Part shown: positions 55,058-64,000 of the stretch, one piece after another
Layout: each line of letters opens with the position of its first letter
Numbering within the stretch: the first letter of the stretch is position 1
Assembly: GCF_001939075.1 (NCBI RefSeq)
Contig: NZ_MPTA01000005.1
Location: 183,172-247,171, forward strand
Length of the DNA: 64,000 nucleotides
Direction: 5' to 3'
Source of the DNA: Paenisporosarcina indica
GTDB taxonomy: Bacteria > Bacillota > Bacilli > Bacillales_A > Planococcaceae
Made by a program: the position numbers and the translations under genes
The notes under the pieces: generated by a model
What the model was told of the DNA's origin: nothing
What the model saw: only the letters and a program-made list of their open reading frames with translations
Databases searched by the model: none

Positions 55058-56197
55058 ATGATGAAATTTGAAATCATGCGTGATCGATTATTAGTTGGAC
55101 TAAATGATGTAATGAAAGCAGTTAGTTCGAAAACAACGATTCCAATTCTGACAGGAATAAAATTAGAGGTTACAGAAGATGGGTTACACTTAACGGGTAG
55201 TGATTCTGATATTACGATTCAAACTTTCATCAAAGCAGAAGAAGATGGTGAACAAGTAATTCGTGTTATCGAAGAAGGATCTATTGTGGTTCAAGCTCGT
55301 ATGTTTAATGAAATCGTGCGTAAGTTGCCAACGAATGATGTAGAAATTGAAGTAAGTAATCAATATCAAACACATATTCGCTCAGGTAAGTCTGAGTTCC
55401 ATTTGATTGGACAAGATGCAACTGAATATCCATTACTTCCAGAAATTGAAGATGATCGACATTTCGTTCTTCCTGCTGACTTATTAAAATCCGTTGTTCG
55501 AGAAACTGTATTTGCTGTTTCGACTTCTGAAAGTCGCCCAGTCTTAACAGGTGTTCATTGGGAAGTGAAAAATGGAGAACTAGTTTGTGTAGCTACGGAT
55601 AGTCATCGTCTAGCACGTCGTAAATTAAAACTAGAGCAATTACCTGAAGGAGAATATAGCGTAGTTATTCCTGGGAAGAGCTTAAACGAATTAAGCAAAA
55701 TTATCGGGGACTCTTCAGAGCCTGTTCATATCGTGATGACACAACAACAAGTATTATTCAAAACTTCCGATGTGTTATTCTACTCTCGTTTACTCGAAGG
55801 CAATTACCCAGATACTTCTCGTTTAATTCCAACTGAATATAAAACGACAGTAACCGTCAACGGAAAAGCCTTACTCCAAGCAATTGATCGTGCGTCTTTA
55901 TTAGCACGTGAAGAACGCAATAACATTGTTCGTTTCTCTTCTTTAGATGGCAATGTCGTTGAAATTTCATCTAGCTCACCTGAAGTAGGAAAAGTAGAAG
56001 AAGAAATTCAAGCAACGTCAATTGAAGGCGAAGAATTGAAAATTTCGTTCAGTGCAAAATATATGATGGATGCATTAAAAGCTGTAGATGGCCAAGATGT
56101 TAAAGTTCAATTTACAGGTGCAATGCGCCCATTCATTTTAAAGTCTGTTCATGACGACGCAATTCTACAATTAATTTTGCCAGTTCGAACGTATTAA
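55058..56197 (+). CDS. dnaN: DNA polymerase III beta sliding clamp
   Basis: 379 residues, three similar clamp domains (about 1-125, 130-250, 255-379). MKFEIMRDRLLVGLNDVMKA at the start, FAVSTSESRPVLTGVHWEV in domain II and the C-terminal LQLILPVRTY ending that borders the partner-binding pocket. It is the dimeric ring that tethers polymerase to DNA. Two ATG codons at 55058 and 55061 are equally possible starts. Confidence 0.98.
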   Translation: MMKFEIMRDRLLVGLNDVMKAVSSKTTIPILTGIKLEVTEDGLHLTGSDSDITIQTFIKAEEDGEQVIRVIEEGSIVVQARMFNEIVRKLPTNDVEIEVSNQYQTHIRSGKSEFHLIGQDATEYPLLPEIEDDRHFVLPADLLKSVVRETVFAVSTSESRPVLTGVHWEVKNGELVCVATDSHRLARRKLKLEQLPEGEYSVVIPGKSLNELSKIIGDSSEPVHIVMTQQQVLFKTSDVLFYSRLLEGNYPDTSRLIPTEYKTTVTVNGKALLQAIDRASLLAREERNNIVRFSSLDGNVVEISSSSPEVGKVEEEIQATSIEGEELKISFSAKYMMDALKAVDGQDVKVQFTGAMRPFILKSVHDDAILQLILPVRTY

Positions 56198-56210
56198 AAA
56201 TTTAATTTTC

Positions 56211-56244
56211 CAAGGATAGTCCTTAACTGGGCTATCCTTTTTTA
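56211..56244 (+). terminator. Terminator/attenuator after dnaN
   Basis: AAGGATAG / CTATCCTT stem with a 12-base loop followed by TTTTTTA, between dnaN and rlbA. Confidence 0.78.
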
Positions 56245-56304
56245 CTTCTTGACGAAAATGGAGTAAAATGAAGGGATAGACTAAAAGCGAAGGATGTAAT
56301 TAAC

Positions 56305-56532
56305 TTGAAAGAACTTGAAATTGGAACAGAATACGTGACACTAGGACAAGTACTAAAAATGACAGATGTAATTAGCTCTGGTGGAATGGCAAAATGGTTT
56401 TTATCTGAAAATGAAGTATTAATAAATGGTCAAGTTGATCAAAGACGTGGGCGTAAACTTCGACACGGAGATTTTGTTAATATTCCTGGACTTGAGGAAA
56501 TTCGAATTGTGGATCCATTGAGCGGACAATAA
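56305..56532 (+). CDS. rlbA: S4-domain RNA-binding protein YaaA (RlbA)
   Basis: 75 residues from a TTG start after AAGGATG. The S4 fold is clear: [40 protein letters not shown] and HGDFVNIPG. It probably binds ribosomal RNA during large-subunit assembly. One base separates it from recF, so they are translated together. The dnaN-rlbA-recF order is conserved. Confidence 0.94.
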   Translation: MKELEIGTEYVTLGQVLKMTDVISSGGMAKWFLSENEVLINGQVDQRRGRKLRHGDFVNIPGLEEIRIVDPLSGQ

Positions 56533-56533
56533 G

Positions 56534-57652
56534 ATGCACATAGAACGGCTTGAATTAACGAATTACAGAAATTATGAATCTCTATCGTTAAACTTTTCCC
56601 CAACGATCAATGTCCTTATAGGCGAAAATGCTCAAGGGAAAACAAATATTATGGAATCTATCTACGTACTTTCAATGGCAAAATCTCATCGGACTTCAAA
56701 TGATAAAGATTTGATACGTTGGTCTGAAGAATATGGTAAAATAAAAAGTGATGTTCAAAAGAAGTACGGACGTTTACCTCTAGAATTAACCATATCCAAA
56801 AAAGGGAAAAAAGCACGTGTGAATCATTTGGAACAGAAACGGTTAAGCGATTATATCGGGCAATTAAATGTGGTGATGTTTGCCCCAGAAGATTTGAATC
56901 TTGTAAAAGGCAGTCCTCAAGTTCGAAGACGTTTTTTGGACATGGAAATTGGTCAAATATCCCCAATTTATTTACACGATTTGCTAACATTTCAGAAACT
57001 ATTAAAACAACGAAATCATTTATTGAAAATGCATCAAGGTAAATCTTCTCTTAACGATGTGATGTTTGATGTTTATACAGATCAATATATTCAAGCAGCT
57101 GTCAGTGTTATTCGTAAGAGATTTCAATTTATGGAACTTCTTCAAAAATGGGCTGAACCCATTCATTTTGGAATTTCACGAGGACTTGAAAAATTAGAAG
57201 TTCGCTATAACCCTGTCAGTGGACTTGAACAACATGCAACATTTGAGCAAATGGCTGACCACTTACGACAAAAGATGCAAGCCGGTAAAGCACAAGAATT
57301 AGCAAGAGGCGTGACGTTAACCGGCCCACATCGCGATGATTTGCAGTTTTTTGTAAATGGCTATGATGTGCAAACTTACGGTTCACAAGGTCAACAACGG
57401 ACAACGGCATTGTCACTTAAACTTGCAGAAATCGAATTAATCAAACAAGAAGTGGGAGAGTCGCCTGTGTTGTTATTAGACGACGTATTGTCTGAACTCG
57501 ATGACTACAGACAATCTCACTTATTAAATACTATTCAAGGCGAAGTTCAAACATTCGTGACCACCACCAATGTGGTTGGCATTGATCATGAAACAATTAC
57601 ACAAGCAGCAATATTTAATGTGAAGCAAGGACATGTTGATGAGGGAGCGTGA
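56534..57652 (+). CDS. recF: DNA repair and recombination ATPase RecF
   Basis: 372 residues. Walker [20 protein letters not shown], the Q-like [23 protein letters not shown] signature [18 protein letters not shown] and Walker [14 protein letters not shown], an SMC-like head without the long coiled coil. It works with RecO and RecR to load RecA at gaps. Its stop overlaps the start region of remB. Confidence 0.97.
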   Translation: MHIERLELTNYRNYESLSLNFSPTINVLIGENAQGKTNIMESIYVLSMAKSHRTSNDKDLIRWSEEYGKIKSDVQKKYGRLPLELTISKKGKKARVNHLEQKRLSDYIGQLNVVMFAPEDLNLVKGSPQVRRRFLDMEIGQISPIYLHDLLTFQKLLKQRNHLLKMHQGKSSLNDVMFDVYTDQYIQAAVSVIRKRFQFMELLQKWAEPIHFGISRGLEKLEVRYNPVSGLEQHATFEQMADHLRQKMQAGKAQELARGVTLTGPHRDDLQFFVNGYDVQTYGSQGQQRTTALSLKLAEIELIKQEVGESPVLLLDDVLSELDDYRQSHLLNTIQGEVQTFVTTTNVVGIDHETITQAAIFNVKQGHVDEGA

Positions 57653-57657
57653 GTGTT

Positions 57658-57885
57658 TTGTATGTGGTGATCGGCAAATCAATTGTCGTCAAATACAGCG
57701 AAATCCTCACGATACTAGATTTTCGTGAGATAAAGGATGAGACGATACAGGACGCGTGGTTGAAAAATTCACGTACACGACTTTTGACAGAAAGGCATCG
57801 TGTGAAGTCTCTGGTTGTCACTCCTTTTTTAACGTATGCATCCCCTCTGAGTCCGCAGAACATTATGAAGAAAATTAATTTTTAA
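57658..57885 (+). CDS. remB: RemB-type extracellular-matrix regulator (DUF370)
   Basis: 75 residues from a TTG at 57658 with GGGAG 10 nt upstream; a GTG at 57649 overlaps the recF stop and touches the ribosome site. LYVVIGKSIVVKYSEILTIL and KSLVVTPFLTYASPLSPQNI match the YaaB/RemB pattern (IFDF- and YYSPLS- motifs). Related RemA is a DNA-binding activator of matrix genes. Diverged but in the conserved recF-remB-gyrB position. Confidence 0.85.
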   Translation: MYVVIGKSIVVKYSEILTILDFREIKDETIQDAWLKNSRTRLLTERHRVKSLVVTPFLTYASPLSPQNIMKKINF

Positions 57886-57933
57886 AATGGTCTTTTTTAT
57901 TAATAGCGAGAAGATAGTAGTGGGAAAGAGTAG

Positions 57934-59871
<1,938 letters not shown>

Positions 59872-59898
59872 AGAGTCAAACGAAGGGAGGTCATCTGC

Positions 59899-62454
59899 AT
59901 GTCGGAAATACCTAACAATGGCGTTAAAGGGATTAACATTAGTACGGAAATCAAAACATCTTTCCTTGACTATGCAATGAGTGTCATTGTTTCACGAGCA
60001 CTTCCAGACGTACGTGATGGGTTGAAACCTGTTCATCGTCGTATTTTATATGCAATGCAAGGTATGGGGAACACAGCTGATAAACCACATAAGAAATCAG
60101 CTCGTATTGTTGGTGATGCAATGGGTAAGTACCATCCACATGGTGATAGTTCCATCTATGATGCAATGGTACGTATGGCACAACACTGGAGTTATCGTCA
60201 CATGTTAGTTGATGGCCACGGGAACTTTGGTTCAGTAGATGGTGATTCTGCCGCAGCCATGCGTTATACCGAATCACGTATGTCAAAAATAGCAATGGAA
60301 TTATTGCGTGATATTAATAAAAACACAATTGATTTCAAAGATAACTATGATGGCCAAGAACAAGAACCTGTTGTTCTTCCAAGCCGTTTTCCAAATTTAT
60401 TAGTGAACGGTACTTCAGGGATTGCGGTAGGGATGGCAACAAATATTCCACCACATCACTTGGGTGAAACAATTGATGGAGTTCTGGCAATTGCTGAAAA
60501 CCCAGCCATTACGACTGAAGAATTGATGGAAATCATTCCAGGTCCTGACTTCCCTACGGGTGGTATTATCATGGGGAGAAGTGGAATTCGACGTGCTTAT
60601 GAAACTGGCCGTGGTTCTATTATCATTCGAGGAAAAGTGGAAATTGAACAAAAACCGAATGGAAAAGAAGTTATCTTAATTCATGAATTACCATTCCAGG
60701 TGAATAAAGCCCGTCTTATTGAAAAAATAGCGGAGTTTGTACGTGATAAGAAGATTGACGGAATTACGGATCTTCGTGATGAGTCAGACCGTGACGGTAT
60801 GCGCGTCGTTATCGAAGTTCGTAAAGATGCAAATGCAAATGTTTTACTTAACAATTTGTACAAACAAACAGCTCTTCAATCAAGCTTTGGTGTAAACATG
60901 CTAGCTCTTGTCGATGGACAGCCGAAAGTACTAGGCTTAAAAGAGATTTTATATCATTACTTAGAGCACCAAAAAGTCGTTATTAAACGTCGCACGCAGT
61001 TTGATTTAACAAAAGCAGAAGATCGTGCACATATTTTAGAAGGACTTCGTATTGCACTGGACCATATCGATGAAATCATTGCATTAATTCGTCGTTCCCA
61101 AACAGGTGAAGAAGCAAAACTAGGATTAATCGAGCAATTCAACTTATCAGAACGCCAAGCCCAAGCCATTCTAGATATGCGTTTGCAACGTTTAACCGGT
61201 TTAGAGCGTGATAAAATTGAGGCTGAATATCAAGAGTTACTACTTCTCATGGCAGAACTTCGTGCAATTCTAGCGGATGAAATGAAAGTGGTACAAATTA
61301 TTCGTGAAGAGTTACATGAGATTAAAGAGCGTTTCAGCGATAATCGTCGTACGGAAATTACGGCAGGTGGTGCTGAAATGATGGAAGATGAAGACTTAAT
61401 TCCACGTGAAAATTCTGTTTTGACATTAACTCATAATGGGTATATAAAACGTTTACCGGTGAATACGTATCGCAGTCAAAAACGTGGAGGACGAGGCGTT
61501 CAAGGAATGGGCACGAATGAGAATGATTTCGTTGAACATTTACTATACACGTCCACACATGACACGATTCTGTTCTTTACAAACAAAGGAAAAGTATATC
61601 GAGCAAAAGGATATGAAATTCCTGAATATGGTCGTACAGCAAAAGGGTTACCAATCGTAAACTTACTAGGCATTGATAAAGAGGAAAATGTAACAGCAAT
61701 GATTCGTATGGCATCGTTTGAAGCCGATTCCTATTTTATGTTTACAACTCGTCTAGGGGTAACGAAACGTACACCAGTTAGCGGATTTGCCAATATTCGA
61801 GCAAATGGATTAATCTCTATCTCTTTAAGAGAAGACGATGAATTGATCTCTGTTAAATTAACAGATGGTAAAAAACATATCATCATTGGTACACGTAAAG
61901 GAATGCTTGTACGTTTTGAAGAAACAGATATTCGTTCAATGGGTCGTACAGCGTCAGGAGTTCGAGGAATTCGCTTACGTGACGACGATTATGTTGTCGG
62001 TATGGAAATTCTGGAACCTGGTCAAGAAGTTCTTGTTGTCACCGAGAATGGATATGGAAAACGTACAAATGAAGAAGAGTATCGCTTACAGTCTCGTGGA
62101 GGCGTAGGTATTAAAACAAGTCAGATTACAGATAAAACAGGTCCATTGTCGGCAGTGAAAGCTGTTGATGGCTCGGAAGATTTAATGCTCATTACCATTA
62201 ATGGGATGTTAATACGTATGGCTGTTGACAGTATTTCAATCACGGGTCGTAGTACACAAGGCGTTCGCTTAATTCGTTTAGGTGAAGATGAATTTGTGGC
62301 AACGGTTGCTAAAGTTGAAAAAGAAGTAGAAGAAGAAGAATTTGATGAAGAAGGCGAAGAAAGTTCTGAAGCTGTAGAAGTTGATGGAGATGAATCAACT
62401 ACTGATGTAAGCGAGAGCGTACAAACAACTGACCCGGAAACATCTGAAGAATAA
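59899..62454 (+). CDS. gyrA: DNA gyrase subunit A
   Basis: 851 residues, longer than B. subtilis GyrA (821) because of an acidic tail of about 45 residues rich in Glu, Asp and Ser after the last beta-pinwheel blade. Active Tyr in [10 protein letters not shown]. The quinolone region reads [17 protein letters not shown], the common sensitive form with Ser at the first hot spot and Asp at the second. The GyrA box [10 protein letters not shown] is intact. AGGGAGGT precedes the ATG. Confidence 0.98.
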   Translation: MSEIPNNGVKGINISTEIKTSFLDYAMSVIVSRALPDVRDGLKPVHRRILYAMQGMGNTADKPHKKSARIVGDAMGKYHPHGDSSIYDAMVRMAQHWSYRHMLVDGHGNFGSVDGDSAAAMRYTESRMSKIAMELLRDINKNTIDFKDNYDGQEQEPVVLPSRFPNLLVNGTSGIAVGMATNIPPHHLGETIDGVLAIAENPAITTEELMEIIPGPDFPTGGIIMGRSGIRRAYETGRGSIIIRGKVEIEQKPNGKEVILIHELPFQVNKARLIEKIAEFVRDKKIDGITDLRDESDRDGMRVVIEVRKDANANVLLNNLYKQTALQSSFGVNMLALVDGQPKVLGLKEILYHYLEHQKVVIKRRTQFDLTKAEDRAHILEGLRIALDHIDEIIALIRRSQTGEEAKLGLIEQFNLSERQAQAILDMRLQRLTGLERDKIEAEYQELLLLMAELRAILADEMKVVQIIREELHEIKERFSDNRRTEITAGGAEMMEDEDLIPRENSVLTLTHNGYIKRLPVNTYRSQKRGGRGVQGMGTNENDFVEHLLYTSTHDTILFFTNKGKVYRAKGYEIPEYGRTAKGLPIVNLLGIDKEENVTAMIRMASFEADSYFMFTTRLGVTKRTPVSGFANIRANGLISISLREDDELISVKLTDGKKHIIIGTRKGMLVRFEETDIRSMGRTASGVRGIRLRDDDYVVGMEILEPGQEVLVVTENGYGKRTNEEEYRLQSRGGVGIKTSQITDKTGPLSAVKAVDGSEDLMLITINGMLIRMAVDSISITGRSTQGVRLIRLGEDEFVATVAKVEKEVEEEEFDEEGEESSEAVEVDGDESTTDVSESVQTTDPETSEE

Positions 62455-62494
62455 AAAACAGGTCTAAGGTGCGAAAGTGCCTTAGACCTGTTTT
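62455..62494. terminator. Bidirectional terminator gyrA / MFS
   Basis: AAAAACAGGTCTAAGG / CCTTAGACCTGTTTTT stem right after gyrA; it also covers the 3' end of the converging MFS gene. Confidence 0.9.
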
Positions 62495-63663
62495 TGTATG
62501 TTGCGAGCCCCCGTAGCATAGAACAAAATACTGCATAAAATAACAACCCCGATTACAGAGAATAAGAGTTTGCCACCATAGTCCTGGAGTAACCATCCAC
62601 CAGGAATAGGGCCAGTGAAATTTCCTATCGAACGGAACTGTCCAGCTCCAAAGTAAGTTCCTTTCCGATCCTCAGGTGCTATTTGGTCAATAAAGACACT
62701 AGTCGAAGGAAAGATAAATATTTCACCAATCGTAACAATCCCCATTGCAACCATCATCCCTACCATAGTAGTGGCATAGCCAAAGCTTGCAAATCCAATG
62801 GCAAACAACACACTACCCAAAATCATCACACGCAGAACAGGCCATTTTTCAGAAACCAAACTTAAAGGGATTTGTAATATGATTACCAGAATGGCATTAA
62901 GAGCAATGAGTTTTGCAAAAAGAACTACCCCATTTGAAAAAGAGTTTTGTATATATTGAGGTAAGTTAGAATCTACTTGTGAATATCCAACGTTGACTAA
63001 GATTCCGCCAATGATAAATACGAGTAATGTTTTGTCTTTCCAAGCAATGATTAATGCATCTACCATAGATTGCTTGAGGATAGGTGACGTATTTGTGGTG
63101 GAAAATCGATTGAACATGACTGCTAGAGTTATGCCATAAATGATATACATAATGCCCGTGAAGAGAAATGGAAGTGTGGATGAAAACTGTGCAACATACA
63201 CTCCGAGAATTGGGCCAACAGAGGCACCAAGATTAATTGCCATATAGCGTAAGGAAAATACTCGCTTTCTTTTATCTTTAGAAGTTAAATCCGCCATTAA
63301 GGCTTGTGAAGATGGTTCAAAAAACGAGCGACAGAGGCCATTTAATGCATTTAGTGCCATAAAAATACCGATATGAGAAGCTTGTGAAAACCCAAAGTAA
63401 ACGAGTCCCCATACGAATACGGTAATAAGCATTACTTTTTCACGACCATAACGGTCCGAGATGTACCCTCCTATAAACCCACCGATTGTTCCCATCAATG
63501 GAGATAACCCGATTGTAATCCCTATCCAGATCGGATGAATTTCATGAGAGTTTGATAAATATAATGCAAGGAATGGGAGTGCCATATAACTAGCTCCCCG
63601 TGCAAATACAGTTCCTATTAATAAAGCCCAAACAACTGGATGAAACGAGAATTTTTCGCGCAT
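62482..63663 (-). CDS. Major facilitator superfamily transporter
   Basis: 393 residues, twelve membrane spans. MFS motif A appears after helix 2 as GGYISDRYGREKVMLITVF, and the second half carries the matching weaker repeat. It resembles the multidrug-efflux (DHA1) group. No substrate can be named. AAGGGGAG precedes the ATG. Convergent with gyrA; not part of the conserved origin cluster, so it is probably a lineage-specific insertion between gyrA and the expected rRNA operon. Confidence 0.9.
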   Translation of the reverse strand: MREKFSFHPVVWALLIGTVFARGASYMALPFLALYLSNSHEIHPIWIGITIGLSPLMGTIGGFIGGYISDRYGREKVMLITVFVWGLVYFGFSQASHIGIFMALNALNGLCRSFFEPSSQALMADLTSKDKRKRVFSLRYMAINLGASVGPILGVYVAQFSSTLPFLFTGIMYIIYGITLAVMFNRFSTTNTSPILKQSMVDALIIAWKDKTLLVFIIGGILVNVGYSQVDSNLPQYIQNSFSNGVVLFAKLIALNAILVIILQIPLSLVSEKWPVLRVMILGSVLFAIGFASFGYATTMVGMMVAMGIVTIGEIFIFPSTSVFIDQIAPEDRKGTYFGAGQFRSIGNFTGPIPGGWLLQDYGGKLLFSVIGVVILCSILFYATGARNIQKQV

Positions 63664-63940
63664 TTGTACTCCCCTTTCTAATTTTCATACTACGCTTACA
63701 TAAGTTAGCTGGGTAGTATGAAAAACGAATAGAAGGTCTTAAGAATACAAAATGACATTTTGTACGGATAACGGATATATGTAATAAAAAGAATTTATAA
63801 GACAAAATGTACGAGTTCAATATATAGAAGAAAAGTAGATCCATTGAGAAACATAACTACTATATGTAGGAGAATCACTTTATTTGTATGAGTTGCATAT
63901 CATAATCCCCATAAACAATAATGTTTTCTTTGCAATTCTA

Positions 63941-63969
63941 TTGACACGTTTGTCGAATTTTGTTATTAT
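63941..63969 (+). promoter_or_regulatory. Strong sigma-A promoter, probably of an rRNA operon
   Basis: Perfect TTGACA (63941-63946), 17-bp spacer, TATTAT (63964-63969), reading off the right edge. In many bacilli an rRNA operon follows gyrA. The 270 bases before it (63,664-63,940) hold no gene or hairpin I can support. No rRNA sequence is within the window. Confidence 0.7.
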
Positions 63970-64000
63970 AAGTGAGTCGCCAATACAAGCGACAAACAAT

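Noticed and set aside
61393..61412. ATTCCACGTGAAAA in gyrA as a parS site
   Set aside because: Only the inner CCACGTGAAA matches and both outer ends differ; it is explained by gyrA codons.
63664..64000. rRNA or tRNA genes
   Set aside because: No rRNA or tRNA sequence is in the window; only a strong promoter points towards a probable rRNA operon outside.

Overview
This is a low-GC Firmicute chromosome segment centred on the replication origin. The order rnpA-rpmH-[DnaA boxes]-dnaA-dnaN-rlbA-recF-remB-gyrB-gyrA lies on one side, and jag, yidC, mnmE, mnmG, rsmG, noc, parA, parB, ychF, rpsF-ssb-rpsR, gdpP, dnaB, purA and walRKHIJ-htrC lie on the other. This is the classical Bacillales ori arrangement. 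The organism makes spores: cwlJ, a complete gerABC operon, yyaC and spoIIIJ-type yidC are present. The gene set fits a Planococcaceae-type bacillus (Psychrobacillus, Paenisporosarcina, Lysinibacillus and relatives), but the genus is a guess.

Region 1, about 1-19,854, is an accessory island downstream of rlmH. Its key feature is a 22-bp sequence present eight times in the same orientation. The copy at 19,833-19,854 is the 3' end of rlmH (codons GEPYHK-stop). This is the same position that staphylococcal SCC elements use as attachment site. The seven other copies divide the island into seven segments of about 0.3 to 5 kb. The island therefore reads as a tandem array of SCC-like cassettes or their remnants in a spore-former. 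The cargo includes an SDR/TetR pair, cwlJ, an M42 aminopeptidase, two nitroreductases, a gerABC operon, an ArsR-led operon of three luciferase-like flavin monooxygenases, and many broken genes (two relics of a DUF4317-type gene, a luciferase-like gene relic, a cstA relic and an HhH-protein relic). No recombinase gene is visible; the array probably continues past the left edge.

Region 2, 19,833-45,152, is core genome mostly on the minus strand: rlmH, yyzF, htrC, walJ-I-H-K-R, an M23 peptidase with LysM and G5 domains, a YitT-type membrane protein (+), purA, dnaB, rplI, gdpP, yybS, rpsR-ssb-rpsF, a DUF3267 protease (+), ychF, a DUF951 gene, an MscS channel, yyaC (+), a DUF554 gene, parB and parA.

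Region 3, 45,348-64,000, holds noc (frameshifted in a poly-A run), rsmG, mnmG, mnmE, jag, yidC, rnpA and rpmH on the minus strand. The bipartite oriC flanks dnaA, then dnaN to gyrA run on the plus strand. A terminator, a minus-strand MFS transporter and a strong sigma-A promoter pointing off the right edge (probably an rRNA operon) follow. Two parS sites and one candidate Noc site mark the ori domain. A second DnaA-box cluster lies between rlmH and htrC.

All assignments come from reading the sequence and from family knowledge; no database search was run.
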